A DNA stretch of 64,000 nucleotides. Source: CAWCDJ01 sp963796485 (GTDB lineage: Bacteria; Acidobacteriota; Terriglobia; Bryobacterales; Bryobacteraceae). The position numbers and the translations under genes were made by a program. The stretch lies in NCBI GenBank assembly GCA_963796485.1, contig CAWCLV010000006.1, positions 186,001-250,000 of the forward strand. The letters are read 5' to 3'. Under the pieces are notes generated by a model. It ran no database searches. It saw only the letters and a program-made list of their open reading frames with translations, and was not told where the DNA came from. The stretch's first letter is position 1. Each line of letters starts with the position of its first letter. Shown here piece after piece: positions 15,831 to 24,113 of the stretch.

Positions 15831-17498
15831 TCAGTTTAGCGCCAGGTCAGGTGAATCAAAGAAACCCCGTGCAGCGGGAGTGAAAACCGGACGTGGACCT
15901 CGGGTCCCCTGCTCCAGCGCGGCGACTCGAGCAACTGCAAGCTGCCCGGCCGATTCCAGCCGCGCGTACTGCTCCGGCGTGGGACTTTGCGGCGAGCCCA
16001 TCTTCTTCCAGGCTTCGTAGGAGTTGCTGTGATCGTCGTCGATGCGGAGGTGCTGCACCAGGATGCTGCCTTCGGGGAGCCCGGAGATGGTGAGATCCAC
16101 GGGCGCGGGCGGTCCCGGCTTTTCCGAGTCGTGGTAATTCGAAATCAGGACGTTGGCCGAGTGCTCGTCTACGGCGGCGAAGGCGTTCACGTCGGGCTTC
16201 TGCTTGACTCCCGAGGCCACCATGCTTTCGAGCGGCAGGGCAGCGGGATCGTCCACAGCCGCGCGGCGGCCCGTCATCATGCCGAGCATGCGGAAGGTGT
16301 CCAGCACCGGCTTGTCGATCCCGTTGGTGGCGAGGTCGCGGAAGCCGTCGAAGTAGGGCTGGTCTTCGAACTCGAAGGCCCAGGTCACGGCACCCCGCAG
16401 GTTCACCCCGTACTTCACTGCCAAGTCGAGGTGCCGGGGCATAACCGCCGCGGTGTAGCTCGCGTACATCAGGCCGTTGCGATACGCGTTCTGCGGGTAC
16501 ACGCGCGAGGAACACGCCGCGCAGCCCTCCGGGTCCGACTCGCCGATGATCACCGGAAGGTGCTTCAGTTCGGGCACCGAGGCCACGATCTCGAAGCCCT
16601 TGGCGAGGTCCCGCAGTTGGTTCTCTATCCCCATCACGACGGCGCCGTCTACGAACTTAGGCGAACCCTTGGCGTGGAAGCTGATGAAGTCGATTGGGCT
16701 ACCGGTCTTGCCGGTCGCGTAATTCGTTCCATGGGTGACGTGCTCCAGGAAGCCGCGCATGAAAGCCGCGGCACTGGCGCCCGCCGGGCCGGTGGAATCC
16801 GACCCGCCGATGACGGCCGTCGGTAGGGCCCGCTTCACGGCATCGGCCGAATAGTCGTAGAGTTTGAAATACTCTTCGGGCGTGCCCTTCCAATAGCCGA
16901 TATTAGGTTCGTTCCACACTTCCCAGAGCCAGGATTCCACTTCGGCGCGGCCGTAGCGATCCACCGAGTGGCGCACCCACCGGTAAACCAGATCCGCCCA
17001 CTTGGCGTAGTCCTTCGGCGGATAGGCCCAGCCGCCGAAGATGTCGCCGTAGTTTGCGCCGGGCCCCCAGTGATGGCGATACGGCTCCGGGTGCGAGGAG
17101 AGCGCCTCGGGCATGAATCCGATCTGCACCAGCGGCTTCATCCCGCGGTCCTTATAGGTATCGAAGATCCGGTCGATGATCGTCCAGTCGTAGACCGGCT
17201 TGCCGGCGGCGTCTTCGGTATAGGCGTTAGTGGAGCCCCACTTGAGGGCGGCCTGGCCGTCCCCGGTCACCAGCAGGCTGTGGACTCGGACGTATACCGG
17301 CACGGGGCTGAGCGCGGCAAGCTCGGACAGCAGCTTCCGGCCATCCTTCATGTACGTGTAATTCGGCTCGTCGTGGCCGAAGAATGACCAGATAGGCGTG
17401 AGCGGTCCCGTGGTGCGCGCGGCATCAACGTGGATCCGGACGGCGTCCTGCGCCGGGGCGAGAGCAGCGGCCAGCAGCAGGAGAGAGAGCAGTCGCAT
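15831..17498 (-). CDS. secreted GH39-like glycoside hydrolase
   Basis: The 555-residue protein starts at MRLLSLLLLAAALAPAQ, a signal peptide cleaved near residue 17. The GH39 (beta-xylosidase/iduronidase) pattern is seen in IWSFFGHDEPNYTYM at the start of the barrel, then WLWEVWNEPNIGYW with the acid/base Glu197, and VIIGESDPEGC with the likely nucleophile Glu320. A C-terminal beta-domain follows (DLTISGLPEGSILVQHLRID, typical of GH39 enzymes). Retaining hydrolysis of beta-xylosides is the leading reading; substrate is inferred. A longer upstream frame was rejected because it lacks a signal peptide. The gene is divergent from the PfpI gene, 57 bases apart. Confidence 0.85.
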   Translation of the reverse strand: MRLLSLLLLAAALAPAQDAVRIHVDAARTTGPLTPIWSFFGHDEPNYTYMKDGRKLLSELAALSPVPVYVRVHSLLVTGDGQAALKWGSTNAYTEDAAGKPVYDWTIIDRIFDTYKDRGMKPLVQIGFMPEALSSHPEPYRHHWGPGANYGDIFGGWAYPPKDYAKWADLVYRWVRHSVDRYGRAEVESWLWEVWNEPNIGYWKGTPEEYFKLYDYSADAVKRALPTAVIGGSDSTGPAGASAAAFMRGFLEHVTHGTNYATGKTGSPIDFISFHAKGSPKFVDGAVVMGIENQLRDLAKGFEIVASVPELKHLPVIIGESDPEGCAACSSRVYPQNAYRNGLMYASYTAAVMPRHLDLAVKYGVNLRGAVTWAFEFEDQPYFDGFRDLATNGIDKPVLDTFRMLGMMTGRRAAVDDPAALPLESMVASGVKQKPDVNAFAAVDEHSANVLISNYHDSEKPGPPAPVDLTISGLPEGSILVQHLRIDDDHSNSYEAWKKMGSPQSPTPEQYARLESAGQLAVARVAALEQGTRGPRPVFTPAARGFFDSPDLALN

Positions 17499-17555
17499 AG
17501 CCGAAGTGTAGTTCAGTTGCCCGCACCCGCGCCGCGGGCCGGATAAAATCAGGAG

Positions 17556-18125
17556 ATGCCAAAGATTCTCGTAATCACCGGTGACGGCGGCGAATCCTAC
17601 GAAGCGCTGTACGCCATACACCGCTTTCAGGAAGAGGGATGGGAGCCCGTGGTGGCCGCTCCATCCCGCCGCCGGTTGAATCTCGTCATGCACGATTTCA
17701 AGCCCGGCTGGGATACGTATATCGAGCGCCGGGGCTACGGACTCGAAGCGGATATCGCGTTCGAGGACGTAAAGGTAGCCGACTACGCGGCCATTCTGCT
17801 GCTTGGCGGCCGCGCTCCCGAGTACCTGCGCAACAATGCGCGGGTCATCGAAATCACCAGGGCGTTCGACGCTGCGGGTAAGTGGATTTTCGCGATCTGC
17901 CATGGCGTCCAGATTCTTGCCGCCGCGGGGTTGACGTCGGGCAAGAGGGTCACCTGCTACGAGCACGTGCGCCTGGAAGCCGAGCAGGCCGGCGGAACGT
18001 GGATCGGCGAGCAGACGGTCTGCGATGGCCGCGTCATCACGGCGCAGACCTGGCAATCGCATGCTTCGTTCTACCGGGCGATTTTCGAAGCGTTGAAGAG
18101 CCGGGCCGATGCCGCTCGACCCTGA
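17556..18125 (+). CDS. DJ-1/PfpI family protein
   Basis: The 189-residue protein has the class I glutamine-amidotransferase-like fold. The nucleophile elbow AICHGVQILAAAG places Cys115 and His116 as in PfpI; an early acidic residue in GDGGESYE could be the partner Glu. LLLGGRAPEYLR and the C-terminal HASFYRAIFEAL are typical. Members act as intracellular proteases, glyoxalases or protein deglycases; the exact reaction is not decided by sequence. The stop overlaps the start of the following esterase by 17 bases, so the two genes are translationally coupled. Confidence 0.88.
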   Translation: MPKILVITGDGGESYEALYAIHRFQEEGWEPVVAAPSRRRLNLVMHDFKPGWDTYIERRGYGLEADIAFEDVKVADYAAILLLGGRAPEYLRNNARVIEITRAFDAAGKWIFAICHGVQILAAAGLTSGKRVTCYEHVRLEAEQAGGTWIGEQTVCDGRVITAQTWQSHASFYRAIFEALKSRADAARP

Positions 18126-18999
18126 AGTCGCGGCGCTCCTGGAGCGCCAGAAACATCAGCCGCCGCGATCTTCCCTGGATGTCGCCGCGACGCGCGAGAT
18201 GATGCGGAGCGCGGCCGTGCTGGCGGGTACTCCGCCCCCGCTGCCCCGGATTGAGGACCTCGCGCTGCCGGACGGCGCCGGGGCACGCCAGTACTGGCCG
18301 GTGGCCGGCGCCGCGCTGCCGCTCGTCGTCTACTTCCACGGGGGGCGGTTCTTCAGCGGCGATCTCGAAACTCACGACACGGTCTGCCGCCTGCTGGCCC
18401 TTGCATCGGGATGCCGCGTTCTCGCAGTGGACTACCGGCTTGCGCCGGAGCACCGCTTTCCCGCCGCCGTAGCGGATGCGAACACGGCCGTCGAATGGGC
18501 ACTCGGGCAGGGCGTGCCGGTCGCGGTCGCAGGGGATAGCGCGGGCGCCAACCTCGCCGCCGGCGCTGCCCTTGCACACCGCGGGCCGGGCTTGCGCTGC
18601 CAGTTGCTGATTTACCCGATGATCGACGCCACGTGCGCTTTGCCGTCTTACGCCGAGTTTGCCGAGGGCTACGGCCCAGGTGCCGCCGACATGAAGCGCG
18701 GCTGGGCGGAGTACCTGCAAGGAACCGACCCGCGAAACGCGCTCGCCTCGCCCCTATTCGCCGATGATCTTTGCGGCGCCCCGCCCGCCTTTGTACTCAC
18801 GGCGGAATATGACACGCTCCGCGGCGAAGGGGAAGCCTACGCGCGACGCTTGGTCGAATCGGGCAACATCGTGCAGGTTCGCCGGTACCTGGGAATGATT
18901 CACGGCTTCTTCACGATGCCGGGAACGTTGCAGGTAGCGCGGCAGGCGATGCAGGATGCGGCGGCCTTTCTCAAGGGCGCACTTTCACCGATCGTTTGA
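18109..18999 (+). CDS. alpha/beta hydrolase, hormone-sensitive lipase family
   Basis: The 296-residue esterase carries the HSL oxyanion motif YFHGGRFF, the nucleophile elbow AVAGDSAGANLA (Ser144), an acidic residue in TAEYDTLRGEG and the catalytic His in GMIHGFFTM. The upstream DYRLAPEHRFPAA signature is diagnostic for this lipase family. No signal peptide is present, so it is cytosolic. Short-chain ester hydrolysis is the usual activity. Start overlaps the PfpI gene. Its 3' end overlaps the convergent glycosidase gene by 29 bases. Confidence 0.9.
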   Translation: MPLDPEVAALLERQKHQPPRSSLDVAATREMMRSAAVLAGTPPPLPRIEDLALPDGAGARQYWPVAGAALPLVVYFHGGRFFSGDLETHDTVCRLLALASGCRVLAVDYRLAPEHRFPAAVADANTAVEWALGQGVPVAVAGDSAGANLAAGAALAHRGPGLRCQLLIYPMIDATCALPSYAEFAEGYGPGAADMKRGWAEYLQGTDPRNALASPLFADDLCGAPPAFVLTAEYDTLRGEGEAYARRLVESGNIVQVRRYLGMIHGFFTMPGTLQVARQAMQDAAAFLKGALSPIV

Positions 19000-21754
19000 C
19001 CGCTCCGGTCCACTCCGTCTCCACGTTTTCGAAGAACACTCCCTGGAACTGGCCGGGCTTTAACTCTTGAGGCAGCCCCAATTCCAACCGGTGGTCCACG
19101 TCCGGAGCGAGGGCCGAAACATCCGCGTAGAACCCCGTGAAGTTGCGGCGGTTCGCGCGCACGGAGGCGTAGGCCTTCTTCAACTCGACCGGCCGGCCGT
19201 CGATCTTCAGCGATACCGTCCACCGGTCGTCCGGCTCCGCGAACTGCAGGTAGAGCAGCAGGCGCTCGGGCATGAGCCAGGTGCTACGCGCGTCCTCCTC
19301 CGTCCATGGAATCGGCCACGCTTTGCGCCTCGCCGCCAGTTGGTCGAAAACCCGCCGCGGCACGCGAAATCTTCCGTCCTCGCCTACCTGCTGGTAGTGC
19401 CGGAACGGCTCGCCCGCAAAGGTGACCGGCACCTCAATGAGGCCATTCCTGACGGCGCGCGCCGGCAGCCGCACCCCGGCAATCTCGACCGCATCGACCT
19501 TCGCGCCCTGGATCAAAAGCGTCTCGCTGGTCCCCGCCTCGCCGCGCACTCCGGTGACTTTGGCCACGCGCCCGGTAACCTTCACCTGCCCGGGCGAATT
19601 GAACAAGCGCGGCTCGCGCGATCCCAGGTCGGGCGCGATCTCAAGCACCACCGCCGAGCCACCATCGAGCGTGCGGGTCACCGAGTCTCCCCACGACCAG
19701 ATACCGGCTCCCGGTTTTCCTACGAACCGGTCCTCCAGGGGATACACCTCGCGCAGAAGGTAGCGGCCCTTCTCTGTGAGCCCGATGGTTTCGTTCAGCG
19801 CGAACGTGGCGTCCACGCGGCGTCCGTTCGGGTTGAACAGGAAAACGTAGCCCGAATCGTCCTTGATGGCGGCGGTGCCATCCGCCTTCCCCAGCGCCGG
19901 CTGCCCCAGGATGGTGCGCGTGTGCCGCAAATAATCTTTATTGATATCCGCCCAGTCGAGCCAGTGCCGGAACCAGTTCCTGTCTTCCGCGCTGAAACTG
20001 CGAAACTCCTCCGGGTCGCGCGCGGGGATCATGTTGATCACGTTGTTCCACCCGGCCACCGCGATCGAAGAAAGCAACGAGTAGCGCCAGCCCAGGTAAT
20101 CCCAATCGCGCCGCCGGAATGGCAGCGGGACGTCGTCGTAGGGCGTGACGGCCATCGGCATGTTGCCCGTATCGTCGTTGCGACCCGTCTGGTGGGTGAT
20201 GAACCCGGGCACGATCTCGCTCGGCGCAAACTCGTAATTCCGGTACCAGTAGGCCGTGTACCGCTCGCGGTCCGCCGAAACGCGGTCGAGCTTCAAATCG
20301 GGAAACGACACGAAACTCTCCGGCTGCTCGTCGGTCGATGTCGGATGCGGATAATTCCCCGCGAGCCATGACCACGGTCCGTAATACTGATACGCCTGCC
20401 GGCCGTCGATGACAATATCCGGGTTGTCCAGCCGCAGCGTTTCCATCACCTTACGCCAGCCGAACCACTGCGCGTAGCGGCTCCGCCCGTCCAGGTTCAG
20501 AAAGGTGTGATCGAACGAGTAGCCCGCCACGCCGGTGTGGCGCATAAAACCCTCGAGCGCCTGGACCAGCCAGGACTGGAAAGTGTAGACACCGAGGTTT
20601 GCGCGGGTACCGCCGCCGCCCAGCAGCCACTCGCGGCTCTGCGTAAACCCGAGGACCGGATAGACGTACGCCAGCAGCCCCAGCCTCTTCAGTCGGGCAT
20701 AGTCCAGCATTTCCTGAACCGAAGCCGGGATGGCGCCGGTCGCCGGGTCCCATTCGTCCTCCCGGATCTTCTGGCCGAGTCCCAGCCAGAGCACGTTTTC
20801 CCAGTGCCAGTCGTCGCGGCTGAGCCTGCGGCGCGAGACATCGGAATTCGAAGGCGCGAACAGCACCTGCTCCGCTCCGAGCTGCGCCGCCATATCGAGG
20901 ATGCGTTTGTACTCCGCGCGGCCTTCGGGCGTCGCGATGTCGATCTGGTAATCGTTCACGCACCAGCCCACCATGAGGTAGCTGGGGTGGGTGGGCTTGT
21001 AAAGAAGGAACGCCCGCACCAGTTCCGTGAACGCGGCGACCTCCGCCTCGTCCATTCCGGGCGCCGGGTCCGCCGGACCCAGTTTCCACTCGCCCAGCAT
21101 GTGCTCCGGAATCGCGCGGCCGGAAAGCTCGTATGGCGCAAGAAGTCCGGGATCGGAATGGAATACTCCCATTTTCGGGTCCCACTCCATATCCGGCTGG
21201 TACCGGAGTGTGACGGCAGTGCCGTCGCGGTCGAACTGGAGAAACGGGTTCTGGGCTGTGACCAGCAACCCGCGCTTACCGTCGAACCGCAGGCAGCCGC
21301 CGTAACCGGCCGTGCCCAGGTTTCGCCGCTCGCGCGCGATCGTATAGGAACTGCCCACGGCGTCCGAAATCGAGTCCCGAAATACCGTGACTTCGTTCAG
21401 CCGAAACTTTTCCAGGGTCGTCGAGGTAATCGAAATCTGCTTGCTGAGAAATCGCCACTCGGGACGCAGTTCGTAACCGACCGTGATCCGGAAGGAGCCC
21501 GCGGCGTAAGAATACATCACGATGTTCTCGCCGTCTTTTCGCTCCGGTTTCCCCAGGGACGCCGCGTCGTAGACCTTGCCGTCGAGCGTGACCGCGAAGT
21601 CCTCCCTCGTGAAGTGAACCGTCATCCCCGTCGCATAGTCGCGTAGCGCGGTCAGCCCGCGGTCGCCGAACTCGGCCGAAACCCTGCCGTTCGAAAGCGC
21701 CGCTCCCGCCAGAGCCGAGGGAACGAGCATCCAAACCCCGATCTTCTTTCGCAT
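18971..21754 (-). CDS. large secreted GH36-like glycoside hydrolase
   Basis: The 927-residue protein begins with a signal peptide (MRKKIGVWMLVPSALAGAAL). An N-terminal beta-sandwich (to about residue 225) is followed by a TIM barrel with VGWCVNDYQIDI, LGAEQVLFAPSNSD, GVAGYSFDHTFLNLDG (likely catalytic Asp region) and NPDIVIDGRQAYQYYGPW. A C-terminal beta-domain has YVFLFNPNGRRVDATF. The order and the barrel Asp motif resemble GH36/GH31-clan alpha-galactosidase-like enzymes, but the match is partial and the substrate unknown. It is the last gene of the operon 24078-18971, 15 bases after the DUF1080 gene. Confidence 0.6.
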   Translation of the reverse strand: MRKKIGVWMLVPSALAGAALSNGRVSAEFGDRGLTALRDYATGMTVHFTREDFAVTLDGKVYDAASLGKPERKDGENIVMYSYAAGSFRITVGYELRPEWRFLSKQISITSTTLEKFRLNEVTVFRDSISDAVGSSYTIARERRNLGTAGYGGCLRFDGKRGLLVTAQNPFLQFDRDGTAVTLRYQPDMEWDPKMGVFHSDPGLLAPYELSGRAIPEHMLGEWKLGPADPAPGMDEAEVAAFTELVRAFLLYKPTHPSYLMVGWCVNDYQIDIATPEGRAEYKRILDMAAQLGAEQVLFAPSNSDVSRRRLSRDDWHWENVLWLGLGQKIREDEWDPATGAIPASVQEMLDYARLKRLGLLAYVYPVLGFTQSREWLLGGGGTRANLGVYTFQSWLVQALEGFMRHTGVAGYSFDHTFLNLDGRSRYAQWFGWRKVMETLRLDNPDIVIDGRQAYQYYGPWSWLAGNYPHPTSTDEQPESFVSFPDLKLDRVSADRERYTAYWYRNYEFAPSEIVPGFITHQTGRNDDTGNMPMAVTPYDDVPLPFRRRDWDYLGWRYSLLSSIAVAGWNNVINMIPARDPEEFRSFSAEDRNWFRHWLDWADINKDYLRHTRTILGQPALGKADGTAAIKDDSGYVFLFNPNGRRVDATFALNETIGLTEKGRYLLREVYPLEDRFVGKPGAGIWSWGDSVTRTLDGGSAVVLEIAPDLGSREPRLFNSPGQVKVTGRVAKVTGVRGEAGTSETLLIQGAKVDAVEIAGVRLPARAVRNGLIEVPVTFAGEPFRHYQQVGEDGRFRVPRRVFDQLAARRKAWPIPWTEEDARSTWLMPERLLLYLQFAEPDDRWTVSLKIDGRPVELKKAYASVRANRRNFTGFYADVSALAPDVDHRLELGLPQELKPGQFQGVFFENVETEWTGAVKRSVKVRP

Positions 21755-21769
21755 GGGTCTACGCCGAAC

Positions 21770-22438
21770 CTATTCCAGTCTCCTGACGCGTAAATTCTTG
21801 AACCACGCCTCCGACGAATGGTTCTGCAGGCTGATCGCCGACTCCGTCCTGATCGGCCCGCCCTTGGCGAGTTCGCCCAGGTGCTTCCGAACCGCGGCAT
21901 CCTGCGTGTCGAACTCGACCACTCTGACGCCGTTGAGCCAATGCTCCACGTGCGTTCCCCGAACCACGATTCGCGAATGGTTGAACGCGCCGATCTTCGG
22001 CGGGAGCTTCGGAACCGGCGCAATTACGGAGTACAGCGAGCCGGCCACGCGGCGCGGATCAGACGCCGCATCGGAATTGGCGTCATCCGCCAGTTGGTAC
22101 TCCAGGCCGCGGGCGCGCGCCTCGCGGCCGGCCTTGTTGGTCCACTCATCCACCCGCTGGATCAGGTACTTCACGCCGGAGTTCCCATCCTTGCCCAGTT
22201 TCCAGTCAAACTCGAGTTCGAAAGAAGTGAACGTCTCCACCGTCCGGATGTCCTGAAAGCCGTCGGTCCGCACGAGCGCCTTCAGACAGCCGTCCTCCAC
22301 GCGCCAGCAATTTTCCGGAAACGGTTTTCCCGTCACTTCCACCCAGCCGAACGTCGTCTTTCCATCGAAGAGGGAGTGCCAACCGCCTGCCGCGCCCGCC
22401 ACGGTGCACAGCGCGAGCGCCAGCCCAACTACCCGCAC
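21770..22438 (-). CDS. DUF1080 (3-keto-disaccharide hydrolase type) secreted protein
   Basis: The 222-residue protein is read from a GTG with GGAG six bases upstream, inside the end of the preceding gene. Residues 1-20 are a signal peptide (RVVGLALALCTVAGAAGG). It contains WHSLFDGKTTFGW, FELEFDWKLGKDGNSGVKYL, FNHSRIVVRGTHVEHWLNG and SLQNHSSEAWFKNLRVRRLE, the order typical of the DUF1080 concanavalin-like family, members of which cleave 3-keto glycosides. The upstream alternative ATG would lengthen the protein far into the preceding gene and lacks a signal peptide. The 10-base overlap indicates translational coupling. Confidence 0.85.
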   Translation of the reverse strand: MRVVGLALALCTVAGAAGGWHSLFDGKTTFGWVEVTGKPFPENCWRVEDGCLKALVRTDGFQDIRTVETFTSFELEFDWKLGKDGNSGVKYLIQRVDEWTNKAGREARARGLEYQLADDANSDAASDPRRVAGSLYSVIAPVPKLPPKIGAFNHSRIVVRGTHVEHWLNGVRVVEFDTQDAAVRKHLGELAKGGPIRTESAISLQNHSSEAWFKNLRVRRLE

Positions 22439-24078
22439 AGGAACTCCAGGGTATGGTCGAACGGAGCGAAAGCTGTAAGGTAGAGGCTCGTTCCGGGCAA
22501 CTTCGGCTCCGCGCCGCGAACCTGCACCCACGCGTGCTGCGCCAGTCCCGGGCCTATGCGGATCCGGTCGCTCCCGCGCTTCACGGTGGCGTAGCCCGAC
22601 CCGATCAGGAACGCGTCGCTGCGTCCCTTCACCGCGCTTGCGCCTGAGACCTCGACGCCCGCACGCAGACCGATCTCGATCGCCACCGGCACATTGTCGG
22701 TCCCTTTGGCCGCGAACTGGATGCGGAAGCCGTTCGCGGTCTCGGTGATCGCCGCCGAGTGCTCATAGCGGCAAATTTCCGATTCCCTGCACGTTTCGCG
22801 CACCCGCCCCCACTCGCCCGCCGCCACCTTTCGCGCTGGTGAGGCCGGCTGATAGTAGCCGGCTTCGAGCGACTGCCGCAACACGTATATCTTTCCGTTC
22901 CGCTCGATCCGCGGCGGCACCAGTTGTCCTTTGCCGAAAAACGCGCCCGCCATACGGACCCCGCTGATCACCGCCTCGCCCTGCCGCAGGGCGAACCACA
23001 GCGAGTCTTTTCCCAGGATCGTGGCGCTGCGCGCGCCCCGCCGGAATCGCACCACGTCGAGCGTCGGGAAATCTTTGAGGTAGTCGTCCGGGGGCGCGTT
23101 CGTACCGGGCGAGGGGCCGGCCATCTCCGGGTACTCCATCAAGACCGGCAGGCTCGCGCGCACGGGCGCCACCTGAGCCGCGATCCCCGCGTACACCGTG
23201 TTCCGGTCCAGCACGGCCAGGTATTGCAGCGGAAACCAGTAGCCGCCGATATCGCCGCGCTCGCCCTTATCCTGCCGGCGTGAGATCTCGGTCACTACCT
23301 CGAGGTTCGGATGCATGAGATAGAGCATCGCGTTCAGGTTGCGCCGCACCGGCTCGAGCAGTTCCGGCCGTTTCAACTTCACCGCGAGAACCGTGAACGC
23401 ACGGTCGCAGACCGTGTTGTAGACCGACGTGCTGCGCTCCGTGAACTGCCCGTCCGCGTCGATATCCACGCCCTCCGCCAGCCACTGCTCGATGCGCCGC
23501 ATAAAGCGCGGGTCGGGGAACACCTCGTTGATCTGGGCCAGCGCGGAGGAAACCACCCAGCGATGGTTCGGCGTGTGCACGCCGCCCACAGCCAGCGCGC
23601 CGCCCGCTTTTCGCAGGAACGGTTCGATCATCGCCAGCAGTTCCCGCTCTCCGGCGCGATGCAGCAGGCACGCCGCCGTTCCGGCGTTGTGGACCACGAA
23701 CCCCGTATCGGGCGTGGAGTGGAAATTCGTCGTTAAAAGGTCGATGGTGCCGTCCGCGTGCTGCGCGCGATCCATGAACCCCGCGGCCAGCCGCATTCGC
23801 CCGGGCAGGGCACGGTCGCGGTGGTATCGCGAATCGGGGTGCAGGTAGGCCGCGGCCAGATTTTCGAAGAGTCCGGCCGCGGTGCCCGCGTGGTACAGTC
23901 CGTCATCATTCGGCAGGCTGCCGGACCCGCGATGGCCGGAGTCCGTGATTTGCGCCGCCAGCGCCTTTTCCACCGCGGCATCATGCCGCCTGACCACATC
24001 CGGGTCGATCTTCTGTTCCCTTGATTGCGCCATCAAAGGCGCGGCCGCCAACGTGGCAATCGCTTGTCTTCGGTTCAT
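22429..24078 (-). CDS. exported alpha/alpha-toroid polysaccharide-active protein
   Basis: The 549-residue protein starts MNRRQAIATLAAAPLMAQS, a short Tat/Sec-like signal with an Arg pair. Residues 40-300 are rich in helices with aromatic and His clusters (DGLYHAGTAAGLFENLAAAYL, TPNHRWVVSSALAQINEVF, FTERSTSVYNTVCDRAF, GDIGGYWFPLQYLAVL). A C-terminal beta-sandwich follows (AITETANGFRIQFAAKG). This is the two-domain architecture of heparinase-II/alginate-lyase-like or GH88/GH105-type enzymes, but I recognise no exact family. It is the first gene of a coupled three-gene operon and diverges from the MFS porter across only 35 bases. Confidence 0.6.
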   Translation of the reverse strand: MNRRQAIATLAAAPLMAQSREQKIDPDVVRRHDAAVEKALAAQITDSGHRGSGSLPNDDGLYHAGTAAGLFENLAAAYLHPDSRYHRDRALPGRMRLAAGFMDRAQHADGTIDLLTTNFHSTPDTGFVVHNAGTAACLLHRAGERELLAMIEPFLRKAGGALAVGGVHTPNHRWVVSSALAQINEVFPDPRFMRRIEQWLAEGVDIDADGQFTERSTSVYNTVCDRAFTVLAVKLKRPELLEPVRRNLNAMLYLMHPNLEVVTEISRRQDKGERGDIGGYWFPLQYLAVLDRNTVYAGIAAQVAPVRASLPVLMEYPEMAGPSPGTNAPPDDYLKDFPTLDVVRFRRGARSATILGKDSLWFALRQGEAVISGVRMAGAFFGKGQLVPPRIERNGKIYVLRQSLEAGYYQPASPARKVAAGEWGRVRETCRESEICRYEHSAAITETANGFRIQFAAKGTDNVPVAIEIGLRAGVEVSGASAVKGRSDAFLIGSGYATVKRGSDRIRIGPGLAQHAWVQVRGAEPKLPGTSLYLTAFAPFDHTLEFLCG

Positions 24079-24079
24079 C

Positions 24080-24089
24080 GTGGTACCAC
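24080..24089. promoter_or_regulatory. 10-bp perfect palindrome in the divergent 35-base gap
   Basis: GTGGTACCAC sits directly between the ATG at 24078 (minus) and the ATG at 24114 (plus). The gap is too short for two independent promoters, so a shared operator is possible. The palindrome is also a chance expectation at this length, so the call is weak. No repressor gene is adjacent. Confidence 0.2.
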
Positions 24090-24113
24090 ATTAGTGTACG
24101 CCCGCCGTACTCT